Shown here in pieces: positions 26,724 through 34,679 of a DNA stretch of 64,000 nucleotides. The position numbers and the translations under genes were made by a program. Below the pieces are notes generated by a model, which saw only the letters and a list, made by a program, of their open reading frames with translations, did not search any database and was not told the DNA's origin. Location: NCBI RefSeq assembly GCF_020510525.1, contig NZ_CP075188.1, positions 1,240,001 to 1,304,000 of the forward strand. The letters are read 5' to 3'. Origin of the DNA: Quatrionicoccus australiensis. Its GTDB lineage: Bacteria > Pseudomonadota > Gammaproteobacteria > Burkholderiales > Rhodocyclaceae. Each line of letters opens with the position of its first letter. The first letter of the stretch is position 1.

Positions 26724-27431
26724 TCAGCCCTGCAGGCCGCCGACGTAGGTCAGTACGTCGGATAGCTGGCGGCCGCTGGCAGTCGGGGTGACGTCGAGGA
26801 CTTCCCCGGGCTGGTTGTTGCGATTGACCCAGAAGGTCGTGAAACCGAACCAGGTGGCAGCACAGGCATCCCAGGCATTGGCCGAGACGAAGAGAATCTC
26901 GTTTTTCGGCACTTTGAATGCGTCGACCGCCAGCTGGTAAACCTCGGGCGAAGTCTTGAATTTCTGCACGCTGTCGGCCGAAAGAATGTGGCTGAACAGG
27001 TGGCTCATGTCGTTGTACTTGACGGCGATGTCGAGCATCGAGTGCGTGCCGTTCGACAGGATGGCGAGTGGATAGCCCATCGCCTGCAGCGTTTCCAGTG
27101 TCGCCATGTTTTCCGGGAAGGGGCGCAGGCAGGCGTACTGGTTCATCAGGTGCTGGCGCTGCGTATCACTCATGTCGAGGTCGAGGCGGCGGGCGGCGAA
27201 CACCAGCGCGTCGCGGGTGACTTCCCAGAAGGTCTTGAACTGGCCGCTCATCGTCCGCACGCGGGTGTATTCGACTTGCTTCAGGCGCCATTGCACCGTC
27301 AAGGCGGCACCCTGGCCGGGGAAATACTCTTCTGCCAGGGCTTCCATGCAATAGACGTCGAACAGCGTCGCGTAGGCGTCGAAGGCGATGGCTTTGATCG
27401 AAGAAGGGGCGGTAGAGGAGAGCATGGACAT
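26724..27431 (-). CDS. Haloacid dehalogenase type II (L-2-haloacid dehalogenase family)
   Basis: A 235-residue HAD-superfamily hydrolase. The nucleophile Asp is in AIAFDAYATLFDV. Motif II is AILSNGTHSML, and the C-terminal SANAWDACAATWFGFTTFWVNR matches the L-2-haloacid dehalogenase signature. Such enzymes convert L-2-haloacids to D-2-hydroxyacids; chloroacetate would give glycolate, one step from glyoxylate and so from the downstream malate synthase. That link is inference. Start at ATG 27431 or 27425; neither has a strong ribosome binding site. A frame extending upstream into the LysR gene is spurious. Confidence 0.88.
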   Translation of the reverse strand: MSMLSSTAPSSIKAIAFDAYATLFDVYCMEALAEEYFPGQGAALTVQWRLKQVEYTRVRTMSGQFKTFWEVTRDALVFAARRLDLDMSDTQRQHLMNQYACLRPFPENMATLETLQAMGYPLAILSNGTHSMLDIAVKYNDMSHLFSHILSADSVQKFKTSPEVYQLAVDAFKVPKNEILFVSANAWDACAATWFGFTTFWVNRNNQPGEVLDVTPTASGRQLSDVLTYVGGLQG

Positions 27432-27485
27432 GGAGTTTATTGTTACTTTTAAGATAAGATAAGTGGCATTTCCGGCGTTAATTCT

Positions 27486-27500
27486 TTTACTTAAAGTAAA
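27486..27500. promoter_or_regulatory. Palindromic operator in the HAD/LysR divergent gap
   Basis: TTTACTT-A-AAGTAAA is a perfect 7-bp-arm palindrome ending 6 nt before the LysR start and 55 nt upstream of the HAD gene. A similar half-site (TTACTTTTAAG) lies at about 27443-27453. The pattern fits a LysR autoregulatory site that also controls HAD-aceB. Confidence 0.5.
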
Positions 27501-27506
27501 GAATCT

Positions 27507-28409
27507 ATGGATACTTTCAAACAGATTTCCGCATTTGTAAACGTCTCGACGCGGGGCAGCCTGTCGGCGGCGGCGCGCAGCGAAAATGTCACGCCGGCCA
27601 TCATCGGTCGCCGCCTCGATGCGCTGGAAGCGCGGCTCGGTGTACGCCTGCTGATCCGCACGACGCGCAAGCTGACGCTGACTTTCGAAGGCCAGGCTTT
27701 TCTTGAAGATTGCCAGAAGGTACTGAACGACCTGGCCAATGCCGAGGCTGCAGTATCGCTGGGCAGTCTGCAAGCCAGTGGCCAGTTGCGGGTGTCTGCG
27801 CCTTCCGGCTTTGGCCGCCGGCATGTCGCGCCGCTGGTCGGCGAATTCATGCTGGCCAATCCCGAGGTGCGGGTCAATCTGAATCTCAGCGACCGCCTGG
27901 TCGATTTGCTCAATGAAAATATCGACTGTGCCATTCGCATCGGCGAACTCACCGATTCCAGCCTGGTCAGCGTGCGCCTCGGCGAAATGCGCCGCATGGT
28001 GGTCGCCAGTCCGGCCTATCTGGTGGCGCATGGCGTGCCGCGCGAACCGGCCGATCTGGCGCAGCACAACTGCCTTTCGCTCGGCCAGCAGCGCGGCTGG
28101 GTGTTTCGTGATCCGGACAGCGATCAGGTCGATACCATCAAGGTTGGCGGCAGTTTCGAATGTAATGACGGCGCGGTCCTTCACGAATGGGCGCTGGCCG
28201 GGCGCGGTCTGGCCTGGCGTTCATTGTGGGAGGTTGGGCAGGATCTGAAGGAGGGCCGCCTGACTTCCGTTCTCGATGCCTGGCAGGCACCGCCCATGGG
28301 GATCTACGCTGTTTTTCCGCAGCGCCGGCATTTGCCCTTGCGGGTGCGCTTGTTTATCGATTTGCTGAAGGAAACCTATAGCCGCGCCAGCTACTGGGAG
28401 TTGCGCTGA
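27507..28409 (+). CDS. LysR-family transcriptional regulator
   Basis: A 300-residue LysR protein. The DNA-binding domain reads FKQISAFVNVSTRGSLSAAA ... RLDALEARLGVRLLIRTTRK, and an effector domain follows (SGQLRVSAPSGFGRRHVAP, IDCAIRIGEL). It is divergent from the HAD dehalogenase-aceB unit with a 75-nt gap carrying a palindrome. It is therefore the best candidate regulator of that unit. A CGGTCGACCG copy and then the aceA terminator follow it. Confidence 0.9.
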   Translation: MDTFKQISAFVNVSTRGSLSAAARSENVTPAIIGRRLDALEARLGVRLLIRTTRKLTLTFEGQAFLEDCQKVLNDLANAEAAVSLGSLQASGQLRVSAPSGFGRRHVAPLVGEFMLANPEVRVNLNLSDRLVDLLNENIDCAIRIGELTDSSLVSVRLGEMRRMVVASPAYLVAHGVPREPADLAQHNCLSLGQQRGWVFRDPDSDQVDTIKVGGSFECNDGAVLHEWALAGRGLAWRSLWEVGQDLKEGRLTSVLDAWQAPPMGIYAVFPQRRHLPLRVRLFIDLLKETYSRASYWELR

Positions 28410-28426
28410 AAAACGGCTCGCTGTAA

Positions 28427-28436
28427 CGGTCGACCG
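28427..28436. repeat. CGGTCGACCG palindrome, copy downstream of the LysR gene
   Basis: Exact decamer 17 nt after the plus-strand LysR stop codon; an A5 run precedes it. This is the mirror image of the T-run context seen after minus-strand genes. Confidence 0.8.
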
Positions 28437-28448
28437 TCCGGCAGCAGG

Positions 28449-28487
28449 CAAAATGAAAAAGGCCGACCCCTCGTGAGGGTCGGCCTT
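28449..28487 (-). terminator. Terminator after aceA
   Basis: An 11-bp stem, AAGGCCGACCC (28459-28469) with GGGTCGGCCTT (28477-28487), is followed on the minus strand by TTTTTCATTTT. It lies 43 nt past the aceA stop and also faces the LysR gene. Confidence 0.9.
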
Positions 28488-28529
28488 CCTTTGCCACCCG
28501 GTCGGGCGGCAATTCAAAGCGCTGAGTTC

Positions 28530-29828
28530 TTAGTGGAACTGTTCTTCTTCGGTCGAGCCGGTCAGGGCGGTCACGGAAGACTTGCCACCCTGGATCACGG
28601 TGGTGACATCGTCGAAGTAACCGGTACCGACTTCCTGCTGGTGCGACACGAAGGTGTAGCCACGGTCGCGGGCAGCGAATTCCGGCTCCTGAACCTTCTC
28701 GACGTAGGCCGACATGCCGCGCTTGGCGTAGTCCTGGGCCAGATCGAACATGTGGTACCACATGTTGTGAATGCCAGCCAGGGTGATGAACTGGTACTTG
28801 TAGCCCATGGCGCCCAGTTCCTTCTGGAACTTGGCAATGGTGGCGTCGTCGAGGTTCTTCTTCCAGTTGAAGGAAGGCGAACAGTTGTAGGCCAGCATCT
28901 TGCCCGGGTGAACCTTATGTACGGCTTCGGCGAACTTGCGGGCAAATTCCAGATCCGGCGTGCCGGTTTCGCACCACACCAGGTCGGCGTAGTCGGCGTA
29001 AGCGATGGCGCGGGAGATGGCCTGGTCCAGACCCTTCTTGGTCTTGTAGAAGCCTTCGGCAGTGCGCTCGCCGGTCAGGAACGGCTTGTCGTTTTCGTCG
29101 TAGTCGGAGGTCAGCAGGTCAGCAGCTTCGGCATCGGTACGAGCGATCACCAGGGTCGGCACGCCATAGACGTCGGCAGCCATACGGGCAGCGATCAGCT
29201 TCTGCACGGCTTCGGTGGTCGGAACCAGAACCTTGCCGCCCATGTGGCCGCACTTCTTGACGGAAGCCAGCTGGTCTTCCCAATGCACGCCGGCAGCGCC
29301 AGCGCGGATCATGGCCTTCATCAGTTCGTAGGCGTTCAGCACGCCGCCGAAACCGGCTTCAGCGTCGGCGACGATCGGCAGGTGGTATTCGACGTGGCCG
29401 GCATCGCCAGCGTTGATGTTCTTCGACCACTGGATTTCGTCGGCGCGGTTGAAGGCATTGTTGATGCGCTCGACAACCTTCGGCACGGAGTCAACCGGAT
29501 ACAGCGACTGGTCCGGGTACATGGCGGCGTACTCGTTGTTGTCGGCAGCAACTTGCCAGCCGGACAGGTAGATGGCCTTGATGCCGGCCTTGGCTTGCTG
29601 AACGGCTTGACCGCCGGTCAGGGCGCCCAGGCAGTTGACGTAGGGGGTGTTGTTGACCAGATCCCACAGCTTTTCGGCACCGCGACGGGCCAGAGTGTGT
29701 TCAACCTGGAAGGAGCCACGCAGACGGACGACGTCAGCAGCGGTGTAGCCGCGCTTGATGCCCTTCCAGCGGGGGTTGGTTGCCCAGTCTTTTTCCAGTT
29801 CGGCGATTTGCTGTTCGCGAGTGCTCAT
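28530..29828 (-). CDS. aceA: Isocitrate lyase
   Basis: A 432-residue isocitrate lyase that cleaves isocitrate to succinate and glyoxylate, the first step of the glyoxylate shunt. The catalytic signature KKCGH is at residues 191-195 with Cys193. [10 protein letters not shown] and WCETGTPD segments are also typical. The start at 29828 has AGGA six nt upstream, and homology starts there; a longer frame to 29963 runs into the promoter region. An operator-like palindrome lies 113-133 nt upstream. It competes with Icd and Idh for isocitrate, and the balance is set in part by AceK. Confidence 0.97.
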   Translation of the reverse strand: MSTREQQIAELEKDWATNPRWKGIKRGYTAADVVRLRGSFQVEHTLARRGAEKLWDLVNNTPYVNCLGALTGGQAVQQAKAGIKAIYLSGWQVAADNNEYAAMYPDQSLYPVDSVPKVVERINNAFNRADEIQWSKNINAGDAGHVEYHLPIVADAEAGFGGVLNAYELMKAMIRAGAAGVHWEDQLASVKKCGHMGGKVLVPTTEAVQKLIAARMAADVYGVPTLVIARTDAEAADLLTSDYDENDKPFLTGERTAEGFYKTKKGLDQAISRAIAYADYADLVWCETGTPDLEFARKFAEAVHKVHPGKMLAYNCSPSFNWKKNLDDATIAKFQKELGAMGYKYQFITLAGIHNMWYHMFDLAQDYAKRGMSAYVEKVQEPEFAARDRGYTFVSHQQEVGTGYFDDVTTVIQGGKSSVTALTGSTEEEQFH

Positions 29829-29940
29829 GTCTGTTCCTCGAAAGTTGGCTGTTGTTGGGTGACTCGATGTCGCTCTGGAGAACTTGCCGAAGCGCCGATC
29901 GATGGAAGAAGTATAGGTTTTTTCTTGCAGGGCAGCAACA

Positions 29941-29961
29941 GTCTTATATAAGACATAAGAC
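29941..29961 (-). promoter_or_regulatory. Operator-like palindrome with third half-site upstream of aceA
   Basis: GTCTTATATAAGAC (29941-29954) is a perfect 14-bp palindrome, followed directly by a third copy of its half, ATAAGAC (29955-29961). Three half-sites in 21 nt suggest cooperative repressor binding. The symmetry is like that of GntR-type operators, but no regulator of that type is in the window. Confidence 0.6.
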
Positions 29962-30154
29962 AATTTTTTATTGTTTAGAATCAGTTGCTTGAATACGTGA
30001 TTTCACAATATGAAAAGCTATTTGTTTTTGTGAAATGAAAACCTGTCGCAGTGCCGCATCGCAGCGGGAACAAATCGTCCGGCTTGGGCCGATTGTCGTG
30101 CACCTTGTTGCCGGGGAGCTTGCGCCTTCGTCTTTCTTTGCGCTGCGCAGACGT

Positions 30155-30182
30155 AAAAACGGCGCCGCGTGGCGCCGTTTCT
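30155..30182 (-). terminator. Terminator after rraA
   Basis: AACGGCGCC and GGCGCCGTT form a 9-bp stem around GCGT; on the minus strand it is followed by TTTTA. It lies just past the rraA stop. Confidence 0.85.
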
Positions 30183-30192
30183 GATGGCCTGC

Positions 30193-30684
30193 TCAGTTGA
30201 GCGGGCGACTGCTGACCAGCACGCCGTCTTCGTCGGCATAGAGCCATTCGCCGGGATTGAAGGTGACGCCACCGAAGGTGACGGCGATGTCGCGATCGCC
30301 GACGTTTTTCTTGATGCTCTTTTGCGGATGCGTGTTGAGGGCGCGCACGCCGATATCGATACCATTGATGTCGCCCGAGTCGCGGATGCAGCCGTAAACC
30401 ACGACGCCTTCCCAACCGTTCTTCTGGGCCAGGATGGCGAGTTGGTCGCCGACCAGGGCACAGCGCAGCGAGCCGCCGCCATCGATGACCAGGACCTTGC
30501 CTTTGCCATCTTCGGCAAAGGCGGTGCGGACCAGCGAGTTGTCCTCGAAAATTTTCAGGGTGACGATCTCGCCACAAAATGCAGTGCGGGCGCCGTAGCG
30601 CTGGAACATCGGGGCCACGATGCGCAGGCTCTTGCCGATTTCGCCTTCGAATTCATCGCACAGGTCGGGGGTCTTGAAGCTCAT
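30193..30684 (-). CDS. rraA: RraA-family protein (ribonuclease E regulator or HMG aldolase type)
   Basis: A 163-residue protein very close in length to E. coli RraA. Conserved segments are VLVIDGGGSLRCALVGDQLA, WEGVVVYGCIRD and VTFGGVTFNPGEWLYAD. In E. coli RraA binds RNase E and slows mRNA decay; related proteins are metal-dependent 4-hydroxy-4-methyl-2-oxoglutarate or oxaloacetate lyases. This copy keeps GD and IRD residues typical of the lyase subgroup, so enzyme activity is possible. GGAGA lies about 8 nt upstream of the ATG at 30684. It follows clpA but is separated by a terminator. Confidence 0.87.
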   Translation of the reverse strand: MSFKTPDLCDEFEGEIGKSLRIVAPMFQRYGARTAFCGEIVTLKIFEDNSLVRTAFAEDGKGKVLVIDGGGSLRCALVGDQLAILAQKNGWEGVVVYGCIRDSGDINGIDIGVRALNTHPQKSIKKNVGDRDIAVTFGGVTFNPGEWLYADEDGVLVSSRPLN

Positions 30685-30702
30685 GGTTTTGTCTCCGGAA
30701 AT

Positions 30703-30731
30703 AAAAAAGCCGTGCAATCTTGCACGGCTTT
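30703..30731 (-). terminator. Terminator after clpA
   Basis: AAAGCCGTGCA-ATCT-TGCACGGCTTT forms an 11-bp stem, followed on the minus strand by further T residues (T6 in all). It separates clpA from rraA. Confidence 0.9.
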
Positions 30732-30749
30732 CGGGGGAACTGGCAATCG

Positions 30750-33008
30750 TCAGACGACGGCTTCGCTCTTTTCTTCCTCGAAGTCGAGCCTGATTTTGCC
30801 TTCTTTATCGAGGTCGACCGTTACGTGACCGCCACTGGCCAGTTTGCCGAACAACAGCTCATCGGCCAGCGCCGAGCGGATGGTGTCCTGGATCAAACGT
30901 GCCATCGGACGGGCGCCCATCAGCGGGTCGAAGCCCTTGTCGGCGAGCATCTCCTTGACCTTGTCGGTGAAGTGGGCGTCGACCTTCTTCTCGTGCAACT
31001 GCTCTTCAAGCTGCATCAGGAACTTGTCGACCACGCGCAGGATGACCTCGCGTTCAAGCGGCCCGAAGGAAATCGTCGCATCCAGACGGTTGCGGAACTC
31101 GGGCGTGAACTGGCGCTTGATCTCGGCCATTTCGTCGCCGGTCTGCTTCGAGTTGGTGAAGCCCATGCTCGACTTTTGCAGGTCGGCAGCGCCGGCATTG
31201 GTCGTCATGATGATGACCACGTTGCGGAAGTCGGCCTTGCGTCCGTTGTTGTCGGTCAGCGTGCCGTGATCCATGACCTGCAACAGGATGTTGTAGATGT
31301 CCGGATGCGCCTTCTCGATTTCGTCGAGCAGCAGCACGCAGTAAGGCTTCTTGGTAACCGCCTCGGTGAGCAGGCCGCCCTGTTCGAAGCCGACATAGCC
31401 CGGCGGGGCGCCGATCAGGCGGGAAACGGCATGGCGTTCCATGTACTCGGACATGTCGAAGCGGGTCAGCTCGATGCCCAGGCAGTAAGCCAGTTGCTTG
31501 GCGACTTCGGTCTTGCCGACGCCGGTCGGGCCGCTGAACAGGAAGGAGCCGATCGGCTTGCCCGGATTGCCGAGGCCGGAGCGGGCCATCTTGATCGCCT
31601 TGGCCAGCGCGTCGATGGCCTTGTCCTGGCCGAAGACGACCGCCTTCAGGTCGCGATCGAGGTTCTTCAGGGCGCCGCGATCATCGAGCGTCACATGCTG
31701 CGACGGAATGCGGGCGATCTTGGCGATGATTTCCTCGATGTCGGTCTTGTTGATGACCTTCTTCTGCTTCGATTTGGGCAGGATGCGCTGTGCGGCACCG
31801 GCTTCGTCGATGACATCGATCGCCTTGTCCGGCAGGTGCCGGTCGGTGATGTAGCGTGCCGACAGCTCGACTGCCGACGTTAATGCCGTGGCCGAGTACT
31901 TGATGCCGTGGTGTGCCTCGAAGCGGGCTTTCAGGCCCTTGAGGATTTCAATGGTTTCGGCCACCGAGGGTTCGTTGACATCGATTTTCTGGAAGCGGCG
32001 GGACAGCGCGCCATCCTTCTCAAAAATGCCGCGGAATTCGGTGTAGGTCGTCGCGCCGATGCACTTCAGCTGGCCGGAAGAAAGCGCCGGCTTGAGCAGG
32101 TTGGAGGCATCGAGCGTGCCGCCCGAGGCGGCGCCGGCGCCGATCAGGGTATGGATTTCGTCAATGAACAGGATGGCGTGCGGATTTTCCTGCAGCGCCT
32201 TGAGGACACCTTTCAGGCGTTGCTCGAAATCGCCGCGATACTTGGTGCCGGCCAGCAGCGAGCCCATGTCCAGCGAGTAGACATTGGCCTTGGCAAGGAT
32301 TTCAGGTACGTCGCATTCAACGATCTTGCGCGCCAGACCTTCGGCGATCGCCGTTTTGCCGACGCCGGCTTCGCCGACCAGCAGCGGATTGTTCTTGCGC
32401 CGGCGGCACAGTGTCTGGATGACGCGCTCCAGCTCCTTGTCGCGGCCGATCAGCGGGTCGATCTTGCCCTGCAGCGCCAGCGCATTCAGGTTGATCGTGT
32501 ATTGCTCGAGCGGGCCGGCCTGCTGCTGTTCGCCTTCGTGCTCAGCCTCGCCCTCGGTCGTGGTCTTCGGCTGCGGCACCTTGCTGATGCCGTGCGAAAT
32601 GTAATTCACCACATCAAGGCGCGTGATGCCCTGCTTCTGCAGGAAATAAACGGCGTGCGAATCCTTCTCGCCGTAGATCGCAACCAGTACGTTGGCGCCA
32701 TTGACTTCCTTCTTGCCGGACGATTGCACGTGCAGGATGGCGCGCTGGATGACGCGCTGGAAGCCAAGCGTCGGCTGGGTATCGATGTCATCCTCGCCGG
32801 AAACGGTCGGCGTGTGCTCGATGATGAAGTTGGTCAGGTCCTTGCGCAATGCATCAGGCTTGGCGCCGCAGGAACGCAGCGCATCGGCGGCCGACGGATT
32901 GTCGATCAGCGCGAGCAGCAGGTGCTCGACGGTAATGAACTCGTGGCGTTTTTGACGCGCCTCGACAAAGGCCATGTGCAGGCTGACTTCGAGTTCCTGG
33001 GCAATCAT
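30750..33008 (-). CDS. clpA: ATP-dependent Clp protease ATP-binding subunit ClpA
   Basis: A 752-residue AAA+ unfoldase that feeds substrates to ClpP. The N-domain (EVSLHMAFVEARQKRHEFIT) is the docking site for the adaptor ClpS, encoded directly upstream. The first ATPase module has GEAGVGKTAIAEG and the second GPTGVGKTEVAKQ. A ClpP-binding loop is present near the usual position. The start at 33008 has GGAGG seven nt upstream and overlaps the clpS stop in TGATG. A clear terminator ends the operon. It carries a near copy of the palindrome (AGGTCGACCG) near its 3' end. Confidence 0.97.
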   Translation of the reverse strand: MIAQELEVSLHMAFVEARQKRHEFITVEHLLLALIDNPSAADALRSCGAKPDALRKDLTNFIIEHTPTVSGEDDIDTQPTLGFQRVIQRAILHVQSSGKKEVNGANVLVAIYGEKDSHAVYFLQKQGITRLDVVNYISHGISKVPQPKTTTEGEAEHEGEQQQAGPLEQYTINLNALALQGKIDPLIGRDKELERVIQTLCRRRKNNPLLVGEAGVGKTAIAEGLARKIVECDVPEILAKANVYSLDMGSLLAGTKYRGDFEQRLKGVLKALQENPHAILFIDEIHTLIGAGAASGGTLDASNLLKPALSSGQLKCIGATTYTEFRGIFEKDGALSRRFQKIDVNEPSVAETIEILKGLKARFEAHHGIKYSATALTSAVELSARYITDRHLPDKAIDVIDEAGAAQRILPKSKQKKVINKTDIEEIIAKIARIPSQHVTLDDRGALKNLDRDLKAVVFGQDKAIDALAKAIKMARSGLGNPGKPIGSFLFSGPTGVGKTEVAKQLAYCLGIELTRFDMSEYMERHAVSRLIGAPPGYVGFEQGGLLTEAVTKKPYCVLLLDEIEKAHPDIYNILLQVMDHGTLTDNNGRKADFRNVVIIMTTNAGAADLQKSSMGFTNSKQTGDEMAEIKRQFTPEFRNRLDATISFGPLEREVILRVVDKFLMQLEEQLHEKKVDAHFTDKVKEMLADKGFDPLMGARPMARLIQDTIRSALADELLFGKLASGGHVTVDLDKEGKIRLDFEEEKSEAVV

Positions 33009-33316
33009 CAGTTTTCCTCCATGATGCAAGCAAGCGGATGTTGATGCTGGCGGGCAAATGCGCTCACCTGTTCAACCTTGGTCGCAGCGACGTCGCGGGA
33101 AAAGATTCCGCAGACACCACGACCTTCGTTATGAACTTTGAGCATGATTCGCGTCGCTTGTTCAGTATCGAGAGAAAAAAAACGTTGAAGAACGGTAATG
33201 ACGAAATCCATCGGCGTGAAATCGTCGTTCAACAACATCACCTTGTACATTTTCGGCGGTTGCGGCTTGGTGCGTTGTGCCTCAAGCAGCCCGTCTTCCT
33301 TAAACTTCGTAGCCAT
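33008..33316 (-). CDS. clpS: ATP-dependent Clp protease adaptor ClpS
   Basis: A 102-residue adaptor that delivers N-degron substrates to ClpA. The binding pocket segment [17 protein letters not shown] and the [17 protein letters not shown] helix are intact, including the NDD and the histidine of the N-degron pocket. It overlaps clpA by one base (TGATG), so the two are translated in a coupled way. The promoter must lie in the 274-nt gap shared with the cold-shock gene. Confidence 0.96.
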   Translation of the reverse strand: MATKFKEDGLLEAQRTKPQPPKMYKVMLLNDDFTPMDFVITVLQRFFSLDTEQATRIMLKVHNEGRGVCGIFSRDVAATKVEQVSAFARQHQHPLACIMEEN

Positions 33317-33590
33317 GCGTTCGATTCTAAACAGTTCGGTCCAATGTGCAACCGGGAAAAATGATCAGGGGACATCCTTCCTGATGATAAATCAAAGCAA
33401 TTCTCTTGCCTGACTTTTGCTGCGCTGCCGCATCGATACTTGTTGACGGCATATTTCAACTCGCGTAGAAAGCAATCGTGTTTGGCTTCAAACTGTGTCA
33501 AGGTTGCCGCAATGCACCGGGTCACTGAGTTCAAACAGGGAGTCGGGGAGACCCGTAAATTTGTTCGTTTTTTGTATGAAAGTTGCAAAC

Positions 33591-33794
33591 ATGGCAATCG
33601 GTACTGTCAAGTGGTTCAATGATTCCAAGGGCTTTGGTTTTATCACTCCTGATGATGGCAGCGAAGACCTCTTCGCACATTTCTCCGCCATCAACATGAA
33701 TGGTTTCAAGACTCTGAAGGAAGGCCAAAAAGTTTCCTTCGATGTCGTGCAAGGCCCCAAGGGCAAGCAGGCATCCAATATCCAGAGCGTCTGA
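33591..33794 (+). CDS. Cold-shock protein of the CspA family
   Basis: A 67-residue single cold-shock domain protein. It has the RNA-binding motifs KGFGFI (RNP1) and DLFAHF (RNP2) in a five-strand OB fold and acts as a single-stranded nucleic acid chaperone. The start at 33591 follows from family length; an upstream in-frame extension has no homology. The long AT-containing leader before it (up to about 270 nt from clpS) is typical of cold-shock genes whose mRNA leader senses temperature. A strong terminator follows. Whether it is cold-induced or constitutive (CspE-like) is unknown. Confidence 0.95.
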   Translation: MAIGTVKWFNDSKGFGFITPDDGSEDLFAHFSAINMNGFKTLKEGQKVSFDVVQGPKGKQASNIQSV

Positions 33795-33816
33795 GCAACG
33801 GATAGCCGTAATTTAT

Positions 33817-33847
33817 AAAGCCCGTCTGAATTCAGACGGGCTTTTTT
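33817..33847 (+). terminator. Terminator after the cold-shock gene
   Basis: AGCCCGTCTGAA pairs perfectly with TTCAGACGGGCT with no unpaired loop in the sequence, followed by T6 on the + strand. It lies between the convergent cold-shock and soxZ genes. Confidence 0.92.
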
Positions 33848-33876
33848 CATTTGGGTGGCGCAGGAATTGTCGGCAA

Positions 33877-34188
33877 TCAGCCAACGGTCACTTCATCCTG
33901 TCGCTTTTCGCCCAGATTGTCGGTCCACGCCACGCTCAGCTTGTCACCTGCCTTGATCCCGCGGCTGCGGAACGTGAATAGCGGATTCTTCGATACCGAG
34001 GTGTTGAGCTGACCGTCGATAATCGGTTTGCCATTGAGGTTGACCGTAAAGTTCTGGATGAAATGGCTGGGCAGCAGTTGTCCCTGCTCGTTGCGGCGTT
34101 GCCCGGTTTCCATCGGATGCTGCATCAGGATGCGGATTTCGGCGATTTCGCCCTGAAGTAGTGCGCGGATCTTGATCTGCTCAGCCAT
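33877..34188 (-). CDS. soxZ: Thiosulfate oxidation carrier complex protein SoxZ
   Basis: A 103-residue protein matching SoxZ, the partner of SoxY in the periplasmic carrier that holds sulfur intermediates during thiosulfate oxidation. Typical segments are KIRALLQGEIAEIRILMQHPMETG and HFIQNFTVNLNGKPI. I start it at ATG 34188, since GGAG lies 7 nt upstream; an ATG at 34194 overlaps the soxY stop in ATGA. It has no signal peptide, as expected because it is exported bound to SoxY. No soxA, soxB, soxX or soxCD is in the window. Confidence 0.93.
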   Translation of the reverse strand: MAEQIKIRALLQGEIAEIRILMQHPMETGQRRNEQGQLLPSHFIQNFTVNLNGKPIIDGQLNTSVSKNPLFTFRSRGIKAGDKLSVAWTDNLGEKRQDEVTVG

Positions 34189-34190
34189 TG

Positions 34191-34661
34191 TCATGCTCCG
34201 CAGCCACCGAGGGTGACCTTGATGTCGCGCCAGGCGACGTGGGTCTTGCCATCGGCTGTTTTGGCGACGACACGGATCCGGGTGCTTTCGGCCAGTTTCA
34301 GTTGCAGCTTGGCATAGGGCAGGACCGGGCCGGAAAAATCAAGGGCAGCGCACAGCGGCAGCGGGTTCTTGTCGGCGAAGACAGCAAGGCTGCGCGTGTT
34401 GGCGAGGTTGCTGCTGATCTCGATATCGACCTTGGCGCCATTTTCGGAAATTTCCGGGGCGGTGATCTGGATGTCGCGTGCCTCGCCGGTGGCGGGGGCG
34501 CCATAGGCCTTCAGCGCTTCGTTGATGGTGCGGGCGGTGAAGGCCGGGCGATTCCAGTCGGCGGCGCGGGCGGTCTGCGGCAGGAGCAGGCTGCTGCCAA
34601 GCAGGGGCGAGAGCAGCATGGCGCTGCCGCCCTTGAGCCATGTACGGCGGAGTTCTTGCAT
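34191..34661 (-). CDS. soxY: Thiosulfate oxidation carrier protein SoxY
   Basis: A 156-residue SoxY. The N-terminus has a twin-arginine-type signal (LRRTWLKGGSAMLLSPLL, cleavage near ARAADW). The C-terminus ends LGGCGA, carrying the cysteine on a flexible GGCG arm to which sulfur intermediates attach. It pairs with soxZ immediately downstream. moaC lies 18 nt upstream on the same strand, which makes a shared transcript possible though functionally odd. The absence of other sox genes suggests either a dispersed Sox system or a SoxYZ pair serving another sulfur pathway. Confidence 0.92.
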   Translation of the reverse strand: MQELRRTWLKGGSAMLLSPLLGSSLLLPQTARAADWNRPAFTARTINEALKAYGAPATGEARDIQITAPEISENGAKVDIEISSNLANTRSLAVFADKNPLPLCAALDFSGPVLPYAKLQLKLAESTRIRVVAKTADGKTHVAWRDIKVTLGGCGA

Positions 34662-34679
34662 GTCGTTTCCGGAAAAGGT

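Larger units (their letters stand above)
29829..30192. other. AT-rich control region upstream of aceA
   Basis: A 364-nt gap between rraA and aceA, both leftward. The part nearest aceA contains the GTCTTAT palindrome. A stretch at 29955-30040 is unusually AT-rich and holds a 9-bp inverted repeat, ATTTCACAA (30000-30008) with TTGTGAAAT (30028-30036). The right end holds the rraA terminator. I see no convincing gene. Confidence 0.55.

Noticed and set aside
33817..33847. Perfect palindrome containing GAATTC after the cold-shock gene, considered as an operator
   Set aside because: Its position just past the stop and the following T6 run fit a transcription terminator.
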